Below are positions 1 through 8,901 of a stretch of 64,000 bases of DNA, one piece after another. The notes beneath the pieces were generated by a model. That model saw only the letters and a program-made list of their open reading frames with translations, made no database searches and had not been told where the DNA came from. The translations under genes and the position numbers were made by a program. The stretch spans positions 161,115-225,114 of the forward strand of contig NZ_CANLRG010000007.1 of assembly GCF_947493565.1 (NCBI RefSeq). Direction: 5' to 3'. Source of the DNA: an uncultured Lutibacter sp. GTDB taxonomy: Bacteria > Bacteroidota > Bacteroidia > Flavobacteriales > Flavobacteriaceae. Numbering within the stretch: position 1 is the first letter of the stretch; each line of letters begins with the position of its first letter.

Positions 1-399
1 CGTTCTTCGGTTTCTGTTAATTTCACCAAAAAGGGCATTGGCATGTTTTTTTAATAGCTGCTTACTTTCGCTTTTAGAAATATAAGAATGTTGAAAATTA
101 GTATCTGGTGTTTTTAATAAATGGTTGATAATTGTTTTGTATATAAGTATATTGTGCAGAACACTACTTTCTGAGCTAGAAGTATTAGGTAAACCTAATT
201 TGTTTAATTTGTCTTGAAAAACATCATTATCAAAACTTCTAAGTGCTAAATAATGAATTAAGTTTTTTGCACTTTCAGTATAATTTGGATGTACACTTGC
301 AATTTGAGTTTTGTAGGTGTTTTCATATTCCAAAATTTTCTCTAAAATCAAGTCAATTTGGAGTTGTATTTCTTTAAGTTTTTCGGTTTCAAAAAGCAT
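1..399 (-). CDS. Pyruvate kinase, long form, N-terminal part (runs off the window)
   Basis: This is an open frame of 133 codons from an ATG at 397-399 to the window edge, with no stop, so the gene continues outside the window. The visible part is not the TIM barrel of pyruvate kinase. It resembles the helical N-terminal extension of the long proteins annotated as pyruvate kinase in several Gram-negatives: a block reading VHPNYTESAKNLIHYLALRS (about residues 37-56), then LNKLGLPNTSSSESSVL, then a KKHANALFGE stretch just before the point where the catalytic domain is expected. The catalytic part is outside the window, so the assignment rests on recall of the extension pattern. Confidence is moderate. 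Confidence 0.55.
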   Translation of the reverse strand, partial: MLFETEKLKEIQLQIDLILEKILEYENTYKTQIASVHPNYTESAKNLIHYLALRSFDNDVFQDKLNKLGLPNTSSSESSVLHNILIYKTIINHLLKTPDTNFQHSYISKSESKQLLKKHANALFGEINRNRRT

Positions 400-475
400 A
401 GCTAAAAATTAGGCTTAAATTTACAATTATTAAGCATAATTATTGCTAGTTGATATAGTAAAAATGTGTTAATTA

Positions 476-1807
476 TTACTTTCTTTTTTGACCTCTTGTT
501 TTAGGTTTTTTATATTTTTTTGCAATTTCTCTACGGTAAGACCCTCCTAAATTAACTTTTTTGTTTTTTTCTTTCTTTTCATGAAAAGCTGGACCGCTAG
601 GCTCAGTAATAGTGGTGTTTTTCCCAATAATTTCGGGTGTTATTTTAGGCATTTCTTCATCAATTAATTTAGAAGAAATTTCAATGTTATTAGGCAAGTC
701 AGAAACATTAATTTCTTTATTCATTAATATTTCGATTTCAGCTAAATATTCAGCTTCTTCTTCAGTAAAAAAAGAAATAGCATTTCCTTCTTGTTCCGCA
801 CGACCAGTTCTACCAATTCTGTGAATATAATTTTCGGGCTCTTGAGGAATGTCAAAATTAATTACATGGCTTACATTTGTTAAATCTAAGCCACGAGCAA
901 TTATATCTGTGGCTATTAGCACATTGAAAAAGCCCATTTCAAAATTTTTAACAGATCTAAGTCGGTAATTTTGTGTTTTATTAGAATGAATGACATCTGC
1001 AATTCTAGGTGTAGCATTTTCTAACTCTTCAAATAAGATATTGGCTTGTTTTTTATTTTTTACAAATACCAATACTTTTTTAAAAGTATCTTTATCTTGA
1101 AGTAAATGAATTAAAAAATTTACTTTAGTATAAAAGTTTGGAACGGGATAGGCTAATTGATAAATAGTATCTAATGGGCTTCCACTTGCTGCGATTTCAA
1201 TTTTAGTAGGCGATTTAAAAAAGTCATGAAGCAATTCATTTACTTCTTTAGTTAAAGTTGCAGAGAATAAAATATTTTGACGTTTTTTAGGTAATAAATC
1301 TAACAATGTAATTAATTGGGCTCTAAAACCTAAATTCATCATTTCATCAACTTCATCAATCACTAATTTTTGAATTTGCTTCAATTTTAAAATACCATCC
1401 AAAGCTAAATCTAATAAACGACCAGGTGTAGCAACAATAATATCTTGACCTTGATATACTAATTGTTTTTGTTTATTTAAGTTTGTACCTCCATAAACGC
1501 CTGCAAACCTCACATTTATATAAGGTGTTAAACTTTCAATATCTTTTACTACTTGAACAACCAATTCTCGAGTGGGTACTACAATTAAAACTCTAGGATG
1601 TTTTTGTTCAGAATATTTAAGTTGTCTTAAAATAGGAAGTAAGTATGCAAAGGTTTTTCCAGTACCTGTTTGAGCAATACCAACAACATCTTTACTACTC
1701 ATTATTACCGAAAATGCTTTTTTTTGAATTGGAGTAGGTGTTGTAAACCCCATTTCGTTTAAGGCATTTAATAAAAATTGATTTAAATTTAAGTCAGTAA
1801 AGCTCAT
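476..1807 (-). CDS. DEAD-box ATP-dependent RNA helicase (RhlE/DeaD-like)
   Basis: This 443-residue protein has the full superfamily 2 motif set in order: a Q motif (GFTTPTPIQ, about 20-28), Walker A AQTGTGKT (45-52), PTRELV (about 78), TPGR, the Walker B box as DEVD rather than the usual DEAD (about 150), SAT, and HRIGRTGR near residue 335. The C-terminal tail of about 45 residues is rich in Lys and Arg, as in RNA helicases that bind structured RNA. The expected role is ATP-dependent unwinding of RNA duplexes in the cytoplasm, in ribosome assembly, mRNA decay or cold adaptation; the sequence does not say which. It has its own -7 box at 1823-1830 and is followed by the pyruvate kinase gene on the same strand after 76 bp. 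Confidence 0.93.
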   Translation of the reverse strand: MSFTDLNLNQFLLNALNEMGFTTPTPIQKKAFSVIMSSKDVVGIAQTGTGKTFAYLLPILRQLKYSEQKHPRVLIVVPTRELVVQVVKDIESLTPYINVRFAGVYGGTNLNKQKQLVYQGQDIIVATPGRLLDLALDGILKLKQIQKLVIDEVDEMMNLGFRAQLITLLDLLPKKRQNILFSATLTKEVNELLHDFFKSPTKIEIAASGSPLDTIYQLAYPVPNFYTKVNFLIHLLQDKDTFKKVLVFVKNKKQANILFEELENATPRIADVIHSNKTQNYRLRSVKNFEMGFFNVLIATDIIARGLDLTNVSHVINFDIPQEPENYIHRIGRTGRAEQEGNAISFFTEEEAEYLAEIEILMNKEINVSDLPNNIEISSKLIDEEMPKITPEIIGKNTTITEPSGPAFHEKKEKNKKVNLGGSYRREIAKKYKKPKTRGQKRK

Positions 1808-1822
1808 TGTTTTATTTTTTGC

Positions 1823-1830
1823 AAATATAA
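1823..1830 (-). promoter_or_regulatory. -7 box for the DEAD-box helicase gene
   Basis: Read on the minus strand this is TATATTTG, a full match to the Bacteroidota -7 consensus TAnnTTTG, 15 nt before the helicase ATG. It separates the helicase from the upstream methyltransferase transcription unit. Confidence 0.55.
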
Positions 1831-1858
1831 GTTTAATAAAACAGAATTTGGTTTTTAA

Positions 1859-2485
1859 TTAGTTTTCAAAAATAATCAATCGGTTGTTTATGGTTACTTT
1901 AGAAAAACCAATATGTTTTTGAATCCATTTAAACGTATTTTCTTGATAAAAAATCACGTGGGTATTGTCGTTTTTATAATACCAGTTTTTAAAGTTTATT
2001 GATTCGGAAAAAATATCGGTCATACAATACAATTTTCCTTTAGGTTTTAAAAGAGCTTTTAAAAGCTTGAATTCTTTTAAAGGATGATGAAAATGTTCAA
2101 TAACTTCACAGCAAACAATAAAATTATAGGTGTTTTTTAGTGCATTTAAATTGTTGTCAAAAAAAGGGTCATAAGTTGTAATATTAAATTTTTTTTCTTG
2201 CAACAATTTAGTAATTACAGGTCCAGTTCCACAACCAAAATCTAATCCATTAGCTTTGTTATTAAAATTAGAAGTGACCCCTTCAATAATTGGTTGAACA
2301 AATTTTTGATACCCTATATCATTCACATCATTATTATGTTCTTGATATCTAATTTTTTCATTTTCTAATGAAATGTAAAATAGGGGATGCATACAAATTG
2401 AACCGCAAACACTACATTTATAGTATTCTTTATTGGCTGATTTACTATAAAGTATAGAGTTGTTATTGCAAAGTGTACATTCCAT
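1859..2485 (-). CDS. Class I SAM-dependent methyltransferase with N-terminal zinc-ribbon-like motif
   Basis: This 208-residue protein begins with two CxxC pairs (CTLC at residues 3-6 and CSVC at about 24-27), which suggests a small zinc knuckle. A Rossmann methyltransferase domain follows, with the SAM-binding loop LDFGCGTGP (about 81-89) and an acidic motif TTYDPFF after the next strand. The substrate cannot be read from the sequence. The gene starts 4 nt after the stop of the M1 aminopeptidase gene, so the two are probably co-transcribed from the promoter at 4109-4116. The zinc-knuckle plus Methyltransf_11/23 arrangement is common in Bacteroidota proteins of unknown substrate. Confidence 0.8.
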   Translation of the reverse strand: MECTLCNNNSILYSKSANKEYYKCSVCGSICMHPLFYISLENEKIRYQEHNNDVNDIGYQKFVQPIIEGVTSNFNNKANGLDFGCGTGPVITKLLQEKKFNITTYDPFFDNNLNALKNTYNFIVCCEVIEHFHHPLKEFKLLKALLKPKGKLYCMTDIFSESINFKNWYYKNDNTHVIFYQENTFKWIQKHIGFSKVTINNRLIIFEN

Positions 2486-2489
2486 TTAA

Positions 2490-4088
2490 TTATTGGATGC
2501 CTAATTCAAATAATAAGTTGGTATTTGGGTCTAATTTAATTTCTTTTAGCTCAGTTGGTTTAGTTTTAACAATAAAGGGTTCAATTTTATTGGTTACTTG
2601 AATGGTTTTAACTTCTGAAGTGCCATCACTATAAATTAATTCTAAATCTAGGGGAAATTCAAAAGGAGTTTCTTGTTGTTGTTCAATAATAATTCTTAAT
2701 TTATTTTTACTATGTATCCAGTTGGTTGTTAAAATTGGATGACCAGTTTTTTCGAGCCATTGTGCAAAAAACACCTCTAAATTTTTCCCTGAAATATGTT
2801 TCATCACATCTCTAAAATCATTGGTAGTTGCATTTCGGTATTTGTAAAAATCGTAATACGTTTTAATTCCTTTCCAAAAATTTTCTTCACCAACTTCTTT
2901 TTTAAGCATATGTAGTACCCAAGCTCCTTTTTGATAAGAGTTGATGTTAAGCAAGCTCATATAATTAGTGGTGTTTGTATTTATTACAGGTGAAGGATTT
3001 TTTTTGTTATATGCAAAAATGTTGAATCGCTGTTTTTTTAATTTTTCTTCAAAAGCATTTTTTCCTTTCGTTTTTAAAATATATAAATTGGTAAAATAGG
3101 TGGCAAAACCTTCACTAAGCCATACGTGAGCCCAATCAATTTCGGTTGCAGAATTTCCAAACCATTGGTGTGCAATTTCATGAGCTATAAGTTCATCGTT
3201 TTTTTGTTGACCTGTAACAGATTTTTCATAGTAAAAAATATTTCCAGCATTTTCCATACCACCATAACGTGTTTTTGATTGAACATTTGCTAATTTTTCA
3301 AAAGGATATTCGTCTATTATTTCAATAAAGAAAGTTAAAATGTCTTTGGCTATAAAAAAGTCGGAGAAGCCTTTTTCTTTAGTTTGTGGATATACCCATG
3401 TTGAAACTGGAATATTGTATGTTTCTCCTGTATTTTGAATTGCAAATTCAGCAATTCCAATAACCATAACTTTTGTTGGTAGTGGTGCAGCAGTTTTATA
3501 GTGATATGATTTTAGATGCTCGTCAATGGTTACTTCATCAATTTTTGTACCATTGGCAATAACTTGATAATGGTTTGGAGTTGTAATGGTGTATTCTATT
3601 GTTGCTTTATCTGAAGGATGGTCAACACAAGGAAACCAATGGTGAGCTCTGTTAGGCCAATTATCTCCAAAAAAAGTTCTGTTTCCATATAAATTTTCAG
3701 AAATAATTAACCCATCTTTTGGAATACCACTATATTTAATTTTGTAGGTGTACACTAAATTTGGGAAAATATGTTTAGGCTGTATGGTTAATTTGTTTTT
3801 TTCTTGTGTAAAATTAACAGCAACATTGTTTTGATAAATTGAATCTACTTTCATTCCTAAACCAGTAGAGTCTTGTGCAACCAAATCCAAATCAAATGAG
3901 CTTAAAGATTTTTTAAATTTGATAGAAATATCCATTGAAGCATCAATTTTATTGGTAGTGTCATTAACTTCAATAGCCAAATTATAATGCTTAATATCTA
4001 AGGTTTGTAAGCGTTGTTTGTAGCTTTGTGAGAAACCAGCTTTAGTAATAAAAACGAATAAAATTGTAATTTTTAAAAATAATCTCAT
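2490..4088 (-). CDS. M1 family metallo-aminopeptidase
   Basis: This 532-residue protein has a signal peptide (cleavage probably after the AGFSQ region, residues 17-21). It carries the M1 exopeptidase motif GGMEN (276-280), the zinc motif HEIAHQWFGN with ligands His303 and His307 and catalytic Glu304, and the third ligand Glu326 in WLSEGFATYF. It would remove N-terminal amino acids from peptides in the periplasm. It is shorter than the roughly 850-residue PepN type and lacks the large C-terminal helical domain, which is usual for the secreted Bacteroidota form. A -7 box TATCTTTG lies 20 nt upstream on the minus strand. Confidence 0.93.
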   Translation of the reverse strand: MRLFLKITILFVFITKAGFSQSYKQRLQTLDIKHYNLAIEVNDTTNKIDASMDISIKFKKSLSSFDLDLVAQDSTGLGMKVDSIYQNNVAVNFTQEKNKLTIQPKHIFPNLVYTYKIKYSGIPKDGLIISENLYGNRTFFGDNWPNRAHHWFPCVDHPSDKATIEYTITTPNHYQVIANGTKIDEVTIDEHLKSYHYKTAAPLPTKVMVIGIAEFAIQNTGETYNIPVSTWVYPQTKEKGFSDFFIAKDILTFFIEIIDEYPFEKLANVQSKTRYGGMENAGNIFYYEKSVTGQQKNDELIAHEIAHQWFGNSATEIDWAHVWLSEGFATYFTNLYILKTKGKNAFEEKLKKQRFNIFAYNKKNPSPVINTNTTNYMSLLNINSYQKGAWVLHMLKKEVGEENFWKGIKTYYDFYKYRNATTNDFRDVMKHISGKNLEVFFAQWLEKTGHPILTTNWIHSKNKLRIIIEQQQETPFEFPLDLELIYSDGTSEVKTIQVTNKIEPFIVKTKPTELKEIKLDPNTNLLFELGIQ

Positions 4089-4108
4089 TGTAAAAAAAAA
4101 TTGAAATT

Positions 4109-4116
4109 CAAAGATA
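4109..4116 (-). promoter_or_regulatory. -7 box for the M1 peptidase-methyltransferase unit
   Basis: The minus-strand sequence TATCTTTG matches TAnnTTTG exactly and lies 20 nt before the ATG of the aminopeptidase gene. Confidence 0.55.
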
Positions 4117-4140
4117 CTTAAAACAATTGTTTATAAACAA

Positions 4141-4173
4141 AAAAGCCTAAAGAAGAAACTCCTTTAGGCTTTT
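4141..4173 (-). terminator. Hairpin terminator of the secreted hypothetical gene
   Basis: The 12-nt arms AAAAGCCTAAAG (4141-4152) and CTTTAGGCTTTT (4162-4173) are perfectly complementary around a 9-nt loop. It lies 18 nt beyond the stop of the minus-strand gene at 4192-4698. The same stem core, AAAGCCTAAAG, is used again in the terminator at 29896-29930. Confidence 0.7.
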
Positions 4174-4191
4174 ACAACTAAAACTAAAATA

Positions 4192-4698
4192 TTAACCTTT
4201 GTTATAAAGGGTCACAATTTCTGTAATATCTTGTAATTCTTTTGTTTTAATTTTATCAGCTAATAAAGTATTGTCACTTAAAAAATCACCAATAACTTTC
4301 TTAAATTTTCCACTTGAAGATGGAACTTTAATTATTTCATCAAAAACTTTCTCAACATAATAATTTGTACTTCCATTATAATTTCTAGCATATAAATTTA
4401 ATTTTTCTCCAACAATTAGTTGTTTTGCTAAAATCATTTCTCCAGAATTGTATATTCTGCAAAAAGCCTCTTCTCCTCTTGAGTAGCATTTAATGGTTTC
4501 AATCGCTGGTTTTTGTTCATTTCCTTCACTATCAATGTAGGTAATATGAAGTAAACTTTTGGCATCACTAACTTTTTTAATTTTCACATTAGTAATGGTG
4601 TCATAACGTTGTGTAACGATGGTTCCGTTTTCAAATTCTTGTCCGTACATATTTACTGAAAAGATAAACAGCAAGACTATAATTAATCTAGATTTCAT
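4192..4698 (-). CDS. Secreted hypothetical protein
   Basis: This protein of about 168 residues begins with a signal peptide (MKSRLIIVLLFIFSVNMYGQ). I do not recognise a family. The mature part alternates beta-strand-like segments (GTIVTQRYDTITNVKIKKV; EMILAKQLIVGEKLNLYARN) and has two Cys residues (IKCYSR and FCRIYN) that could form a disulfide. The start was chosen at 4698. An in-frame ATG nine codons upstream (4725) lies only 2 nt past the -7 box at 4728-4735, so it would be at or before the transcription start, and the signal peptide fits better from 4698. It is a single-gene unit closed by the hairpin at 4141-4173. Confidence 0.75.
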   Translation of the reverse strand: MKSRLIIVLLFIFSVNMYGQEFENGTIVTQRYDTITNVKIKKVSDAKSLLHITYIDSEGNEQKPAIETIKCYSRGEEAFCRIYNSGEMILAKQLIVGEKLNLYARNYNGSTNYYVEKVFDEIIKVPSSSGKFKKVIGDFLSDNTLLADKIKTKELQDITEIVTLYNKG

Positions 4699-4727
4699 TT
4701 GTGTGTTGTTTGTTTGAAATTTCATAT

Positions 4728-4735
4728 CAAATATA
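4728..4735 (-). promoter_or_regulatory. -7 box for the secreted hypothetical; decides its start
   Basis: The minus-strand sequence TATATTTG matches TAnnTTTG. Because it almost abuts the ATG at 4725, it favours the downstream ATG at 4698 as the true start. Confidence 0.5.
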
Positions 4736-4853
4736 CAAAATAATATTATGCACGCATAATAAATGAGTAAAATATTATTGTTATAAATGTTACTTTAATT
4801 TTGAGAAAAATGAATCAAAGAATAAATTGAGTTTAAAATAAATAAATACTTCT

Positions 4854-4861
4854 TATCTTTG
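4854..4861 (+). promoter_or_regulatory. -7 box for clpP-clpX
   Basis: TATCTTTG matches TAnnTTTG and lies 27 nt before the clpP ATG. Confidence 0.55.
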
Positions 4862-4888
4862 ACCACTTAATACTTTAAATCTTGAAAA

Positions 4889-5548
4889 ATGGATTACGGA
4901 AAAGAATTTAAAAAATTTGCAATTAAAGATCAAGGAATTAGTAGTACTTATTACGATAAAATTGTAAGTAGCGTTACTCCTTATATTATTGAAGAACGCC
5001 AATTAAATGTAGCACAAATGGATGTGTTTTCTCGTTTAATGATGGATAGAATTATATTTTTAGGAACCGCAATAGATGATTATGTAGCAAACATTATACA
5101 AGCACAATTATTGTTTTTAGAGAGTGTAGATAATTCAAAAGATATTTCAATTTATATCAACTCTCCAGGAGGAAGTGTATATGCTGGTTTAGGAATGTAT
5201 GATACCATGCAATTTATCAAACCCGATGTGGCTACTATTTGTACAGGAATGGCTGCTTCTATGGGAGCTGTTTTAATGTGTGCAGGTGAAAAAGGAAAAC
5301 GTTCTGCTTTGCCTCATTCTCGTATTATGATTCATCAACCTTTAGGCGGAGCACAAGGACAAGCAAGTGATATTGAAATTACGGCTCGTGAAATTTTAAA
5401 ATTGAAAGATGAATTGTATGAAATAATTGCAAAACACTCTGGTCAAAAAATTGAAAAAGTTCATAACGACTCTGATCGTGATTACTGGATGAAAGCTGAA
5501 GAAGCGAAAGCATATGGTATGATTGATGAAGTATTAATAAGAAAATAA
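4889..5548 (+). CDS. clpP: ATP-dependent Clp protease proteolytic subunit ClpP
   Basis: This 219-residue protein is the serine peptidase of family S14 that forms the double-heptamer chamber of the Clp protease. The catalytic triad is visible: Ser124 in GMAASMG, His149 in MIHQPLGG and an Asp near residue 198 in [12 protein letters not shown]. The glycine-rich NSPGGSV segment that forms the oxyanion hole is at 91-97. The N-terminal extension of about 30 residues before the first conserved strand is typical of Bacteroidota ClpP and may be a processed propeptide. clpX follows after 30 bp on the same strand, the classical clpP-clpX order, so the protease and its unfoldase are made together. Confidence 0.97.
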   Translation: MDYGKEFKKFAIKDQGISSTYYDKIVSSVTPYIIEERQLNVAQMDVFSRLMMDRIIFLGTAIDDYVANIIQAQLLFLESVDNSKDISIYINSPGGSVYAGLGMYDTMQFIKPDVATICTGMAASMGAVLMCAGEKGKRSALPHSRIMIHQPLGGAQGQASDIEITAREILKLKDELYEIIAKHSGQKIEKVHNDSDRDYWMKAEEAKAYGMIDEVLIRK

Positions 5549-5578
5549 TTTTAAGAGTAGTTTAAATTAACTAAAAGC

Positions 5579-6820
5579 ATGGCAAAAGAAGAAGTTTTAG
5601 AATGTTCGTTTTGTGGTAGAAAAAAACCAGAAACAGATTTGCTCATTGCTGGTTTAGATGCACATATTTGTGATAAGTGTATTGAGCAGGCACATGGTAT
5701 TGTATTGGAAGAAATTGCTGAAAACAGCTCATCCACTCTTTCCTCAGAATTGATAGTTAAAAAACCTAAAGAAATTAAAGCTTTTTTAGATCAATATATG
5801 ATTGGTCAAGATCAAGCTAAACGTGTAATGTCTGTAGCGGTTTACAATCATTATAAAAGATTGTTGCAACCAGTATCGAAAGATGAAGAAGAAATTGAGA
5901 TTGAAAAAAGCAATATTATTATTGTAGGTGAAACCGGAACAGGAAAAACTTTAATAGCTAGAACCATTGCTAAAATGTTAAACGTTCCATTTTGTATTGT
6001 AGATGCAACAGTTTTAACAGAAGCTGGCTATGTAGGAGAAGATGTTGAAACTATTTTAACACGTTTACTACAAGCAGCCGATTACGATGTAAATAAAGCG
6101 GAAAGAGGAATTGTTTTTATTGATGAAATTGATAAAATTGCACGTAAAGGAGATAACCCATCAATTACTCGCGATGTTTCAGGTGAAGGAGTTCAACAAG
6201 CCCTGTTAAAATTATTAGAAGGCTCAGTAGTAAATGTACCGCCAAAAGGAGGTAGAAAACATCCCGATCAAAAATTTATTGAAGTAAATACCAAAAATAT
6301 CTTATTTGTTGCCGGAGGAGCTTTCTCAGGAATAGATAAAATAATAGGAAAGAGATTGAACAGACAAGCAGTTGGTTACAGTGCTTCTATTAAAGAAGAT
6401 AAAGTTGATGAAAATAACTTACTTCAATACATTATTCCGAGTGATTTAAAATCTTTTGGGTTAATTCCTGAAATCATAGGCCGTTTACCAGTTTTAACAC
6501 ATATGAATCCGTTAGATGCTTATACATTAAGAGCAATTTTAACCGAACCTAAAAATTCAATTATTAAACAATACCAAAAGCTATTTAAAATGGATGGTAT
6601 TGATTTTTCAATCAATGAAAGTGCATTAAGTTATATTGTTGATAAAGCAGTTGAATATAAATTAGGAGCACGTGGTTTGCGTTCACTTTGTGAAGCTGTG
6701 CTTACAGATGCGATGTTTGAATTGCCAGGAACAGATGAGAAACTATTGAAAATAACTAAAAAGTACGCAGAAGATAAAATTAATAAATCCACTTTAAAAA
6801 AATTAAAAGCGGTATCTTAA
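5579..6820 (+). CDS. clpX: ATP-dependent Clp protease ATP-binding subunit ClpX
   Basis: This 413-residue AAA+ unfoldase recognises tagged proteins and threads them into ClpP. The N-terminal C4 zinc-binding domain is intact (CSFC at 10-13 and CDKC at about 31-34). It is followed by Walker A GETGTGKT, Walker [11 protein letters not shown], the RKH-type substrate loop within GGRKHPDQ, a GIDKIIGKR segment where the ClpP-docking loop is expected, and the C-terminal small AAA domain with the sensor-2 arginine in LGARGLRS. The length is normal. A hairpin terminator at 6848-6876 ends the clpPX unit. Confidence 0.97.
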   Translation: MAKEEVLECSFCGRKKPETDLLIAGLDAHICDKCIEQAHGIVLEEIAENSSSTLSSELIVKKPKEIKAFLDQYMIGQDQAKRVMSVAVYNHYKRLLQPVSKDEEEIEIEKSNIIIVGETGTGKTLIARTIAKMLNVPFCIVDATVLTEAGYVGEDVETILTRLLQAADYDVNKAERGIVFIDEIDKIARKGDNPSITRDVSGEGVQQALLKLLEGSVVNVPPKGGRKHPDQKFIEVNTKNILFVAGGAFSGIDKIIGKRLNRQAVGYSASIKEDKVDENNLLQYIIPSDLKSFGLIPEIIGRLPVLTHMNPLDAYTLRAILTEPKNSIIKQYQKLFKMDGIDFSINESALSYIVDKAVEYKLGARGLRSLCEAVLTDAMFELPGTDEKLLKITKKYAEDKINKSTLKKLKAVS

Positions 6821-6847
6821 ATTTTAGTTTCATTAAAAAAATTAACT

Positions 6848-6876
6848 AACCCTATATTTTTATAGGGTTATTTTTT
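6848..6876 (+). terminator. Rho-independent terminator after clpX
   Basis: The arms AACCCTATA (6848-6856) and TATAGGGTT (6861-6869) enclose a TTTT loop and are followed by an A and a run of six T. Confidence 0.8.
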
Positions 6877-6879
6877 ACC

Positions 6880-6887
6880 TAATTTTG
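6880..6887 (+). promoter_or_regulatory. -7 box for dnaG
   Basis: TAATTTTG matches TAnnTTTG. It lies directly after the clpX terminator and 34 nt before the TTG start of dnaG. Confidence 0.5.
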
Positions 6888-6921
6888 TAAATTAGAACAC
6901 TTATAAAAGTATAAAAGACCA

Positions 6922-8901
6922 TTGATTTCAAGAAGTAGTATAGACAGAGTTTTTGAAACTGCTCGAGTAGAGGAGGTTATTGGAGAATTTGTTCAGTTAA
7001 AAAAGGCAGGAAGCAACTTTAAAGGGTTGAGTCCTTTTTCTGAAGAACGAACTCCTTCTTTTATGGTATCTCCAGTAAAACAAATTTGGAAAGATTTTAG
7101 TACTGGTAAAGGAGGTAATGTAGTTACCTTTTTAATGGAACACGAACATTATTCGTACCCTGAAGCTATTCGGTATTTAGCTAAAAAATACAATATTGAA
7201 ATTGAAGAAACCGAGCAAACTGAAGAACAAAAACAACAAGCGGATGAAAGAGAAAGTATGTTTTTGGTTTCAGAATTTGCACGTGATTATTTTCAAGATA
7301 TTTTGTTAAATAACGAGCAGGGGAAAGCAATAGGTTTAAGCTATTTTAAAGAAAGAGGTTTTACAAAAGAAACTATCAAGAAATTCCAATTAGGTTATGC
7401 TTTAAATGAATGGGAAGCATTTACCACTGAAGCATTAAACAAAGGATATAATTTAAAATATTTAGAAGCTACAGGGTTAACCATTGTTAAGCAAGATTTA
7501 CTTTCTTCTACAGGAACTAAACAATTTGATCGTTTTAAAGGACGTGTGCTTTTTCCTATTCATAGTATGAGTGGAAGAGTTTTGGGCTTTGGGGGGCGAA
7601 TACTAACCAATGATAAAAAAGCCGCCAAGTACCTTAATTCTCCTGAAAGTGAAATATACCATAAAAGCAATATTTTATACGGTATTAATTTTGCCAAACA
7701 AACCATAGCCAAAGAAGATAATTGTTATTTGGTAGAAGGATATACCGATGTAATTTCATTTCATCAATCTGGAATTGAAAACGTAGTTTCTTCTTCTGGA
7801 ACAGCACTTACAGAAAATCAAATTAGATTAATTAACAGGCTTACTAAAAATATTACTATATTATTTGATGGCGATGCAGCAGGTATCAGAGCTTCAATTA
7901 GAGGGATTGATTTAATTTTGGAACAAGGGATGAATGTTAAAGTATTAACATTTCCCGATGGGGAAGACCCTGATAGTTTTGCCAAAAAAGTTTCCAAAGA
8001 AGAGTTAAAAAACTATTTAACAACAAACGCTAAAGATTTCATCAACTTTAAGGTTTCTTTATTGATGGAAGACGCACAACAAGATCCAGTTAAAAAGGCA
8101 GGATTAATACGTGACATTGTAATTAGTATCTCTAAAATTCCAGATAGAATTCAACGAGAGGTTTACATACAAGAATGTTCCAGAATTATGGATATTTCAG
8201 AAACGGTATTGTTTAGTGAACTAGCACAGCTCGATAAAAAAGAAAGACGTGAAGCCTCAGGAAAGCCAATTTATAGAGAAACTTCAAAACCTATTTTACA
8301 AAAAACTCCTGAATTTGAAAAAGTTAATGAACTTACAAAATATGAACGTGAGATTATTAGAATATTGTTATTATATGGTAACAATAAAGTAGATTTTGTT
8401 GATTTTGTTGCTGTAGAACCTACAAGTGAACATGAGGAATATCAATTAAAAAAAGAACATTTTCAAAATGTAGTTTCTAAAGAAATTTACTTGAATTTAC
8501 ACGATGATGAAGTTGAGTTTACAGATGAAGTTTTTAAACAAGTGTATTTTGAAGTTATTGATCAATTAAATCAAAATGAAGCTATTTCTGTTGATTCTTT
8601 AGTAAATCATTCGAATAATGAAATTTCAAACTTAGTTACCAATATTTTAATGGATGATGAAAAACATATTTTAAGTAATTGGGAACGAAAAGATATATTT
8701 ATAAAAAGTAAAGAAAGTGATTTATCTAAAATGGTTTTGGATGCTATTTATAATTTAAGACGTGTACTAATTGAACAAAAAATTAGTGCTCTTATTTCTA
8801 ATCTAAAGGATGAAGAAGAAAGAGAACAAGTTCTTGAATCTGTGGTAAATTATACCAATCTAAAACAACGTTTATTTGAACGATTAAACAGAGTGGTTTA
8901 A
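6922..8901 (+). CDS. dnaG: DNA primase DnaG (TTG start, zinc ligands lost)
   Basis: This 659-residue protein synthesises RNA primers for DNA replication. The start codon is TTG: no ATG precedes the conserved ISRSSIDRVFETARVEEVIG segment, which begins at residue 2. The N-terminal CHC2 domain fold is recognisable (NFKGLSPFSEERTPSFMVSP), but all four expected zinc ligands are replaced: Cys to Ser37, His to Ser40, Cys to Asp58 and Cys to Thr61. The TOPRIM core is intact (LVEGYTDVISFHQSG; ILFDGDAAGIRAS), followed by a helical C-terminal region expected to contact the replicative helicase DnaB. The gene has its own promoter, and its stop overlaps that of the convergent SPOR gene by 4 bp. Confidence 0.95.
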   Translation: MISRSSIDRVFETARVEEVIGEFVQLKKAGSNFKGLSPFSEERTPSFMVSPVKQIWKDFSTGKGGNVVTFLMEHEHYSYPEAIRYLAKKYNIEIEETEQTEEQKQQADERESMFLVSEFARDYFQDILLNNEQGKAIGLSYFKERGFTKETIKKFQLGYALNEWEAFTTEALNKGYNLKYLEATGLTIVKQDLLSSTGTKQFDRFKGRVLFPIHSMSGRVLGFGGRILTNDKKAAKYLNSPESEIYHKSNILYGINFAKQTIAKEDNCYLVEGYTDVISFHQSGIENVVSSSGTALTENQIRLINRLTKNITILFDGDAAGIRASIRGIDLILEQGMNVKVLTFPDGEDPDSFAKKVSKEELKNYLTTNAKDFINFKVSLLMEDAQQDPVKKAGLIRDIVISISKIPDRIQREVYIQECSRIMDISETVLFSELAQLDKKERREASGKPIYRETSKPILQKTPEFEKVNELTKYEREIIRILLLYGNNKVDFVDFVAVEPTSEHEEYQLKKEHFQNVVSKEIYLNLHDDEVEFTDEVFKQVYFEVIDQLNQNEAISVDSLVNHSNNEISNLVTNILMDDEKHILSNWERKDIFIKSKESDLSKMVLDAIYNLRRVLIEQKISALISNLKDEEEREQVLESVVNYTNLKQRLFERLNRVV

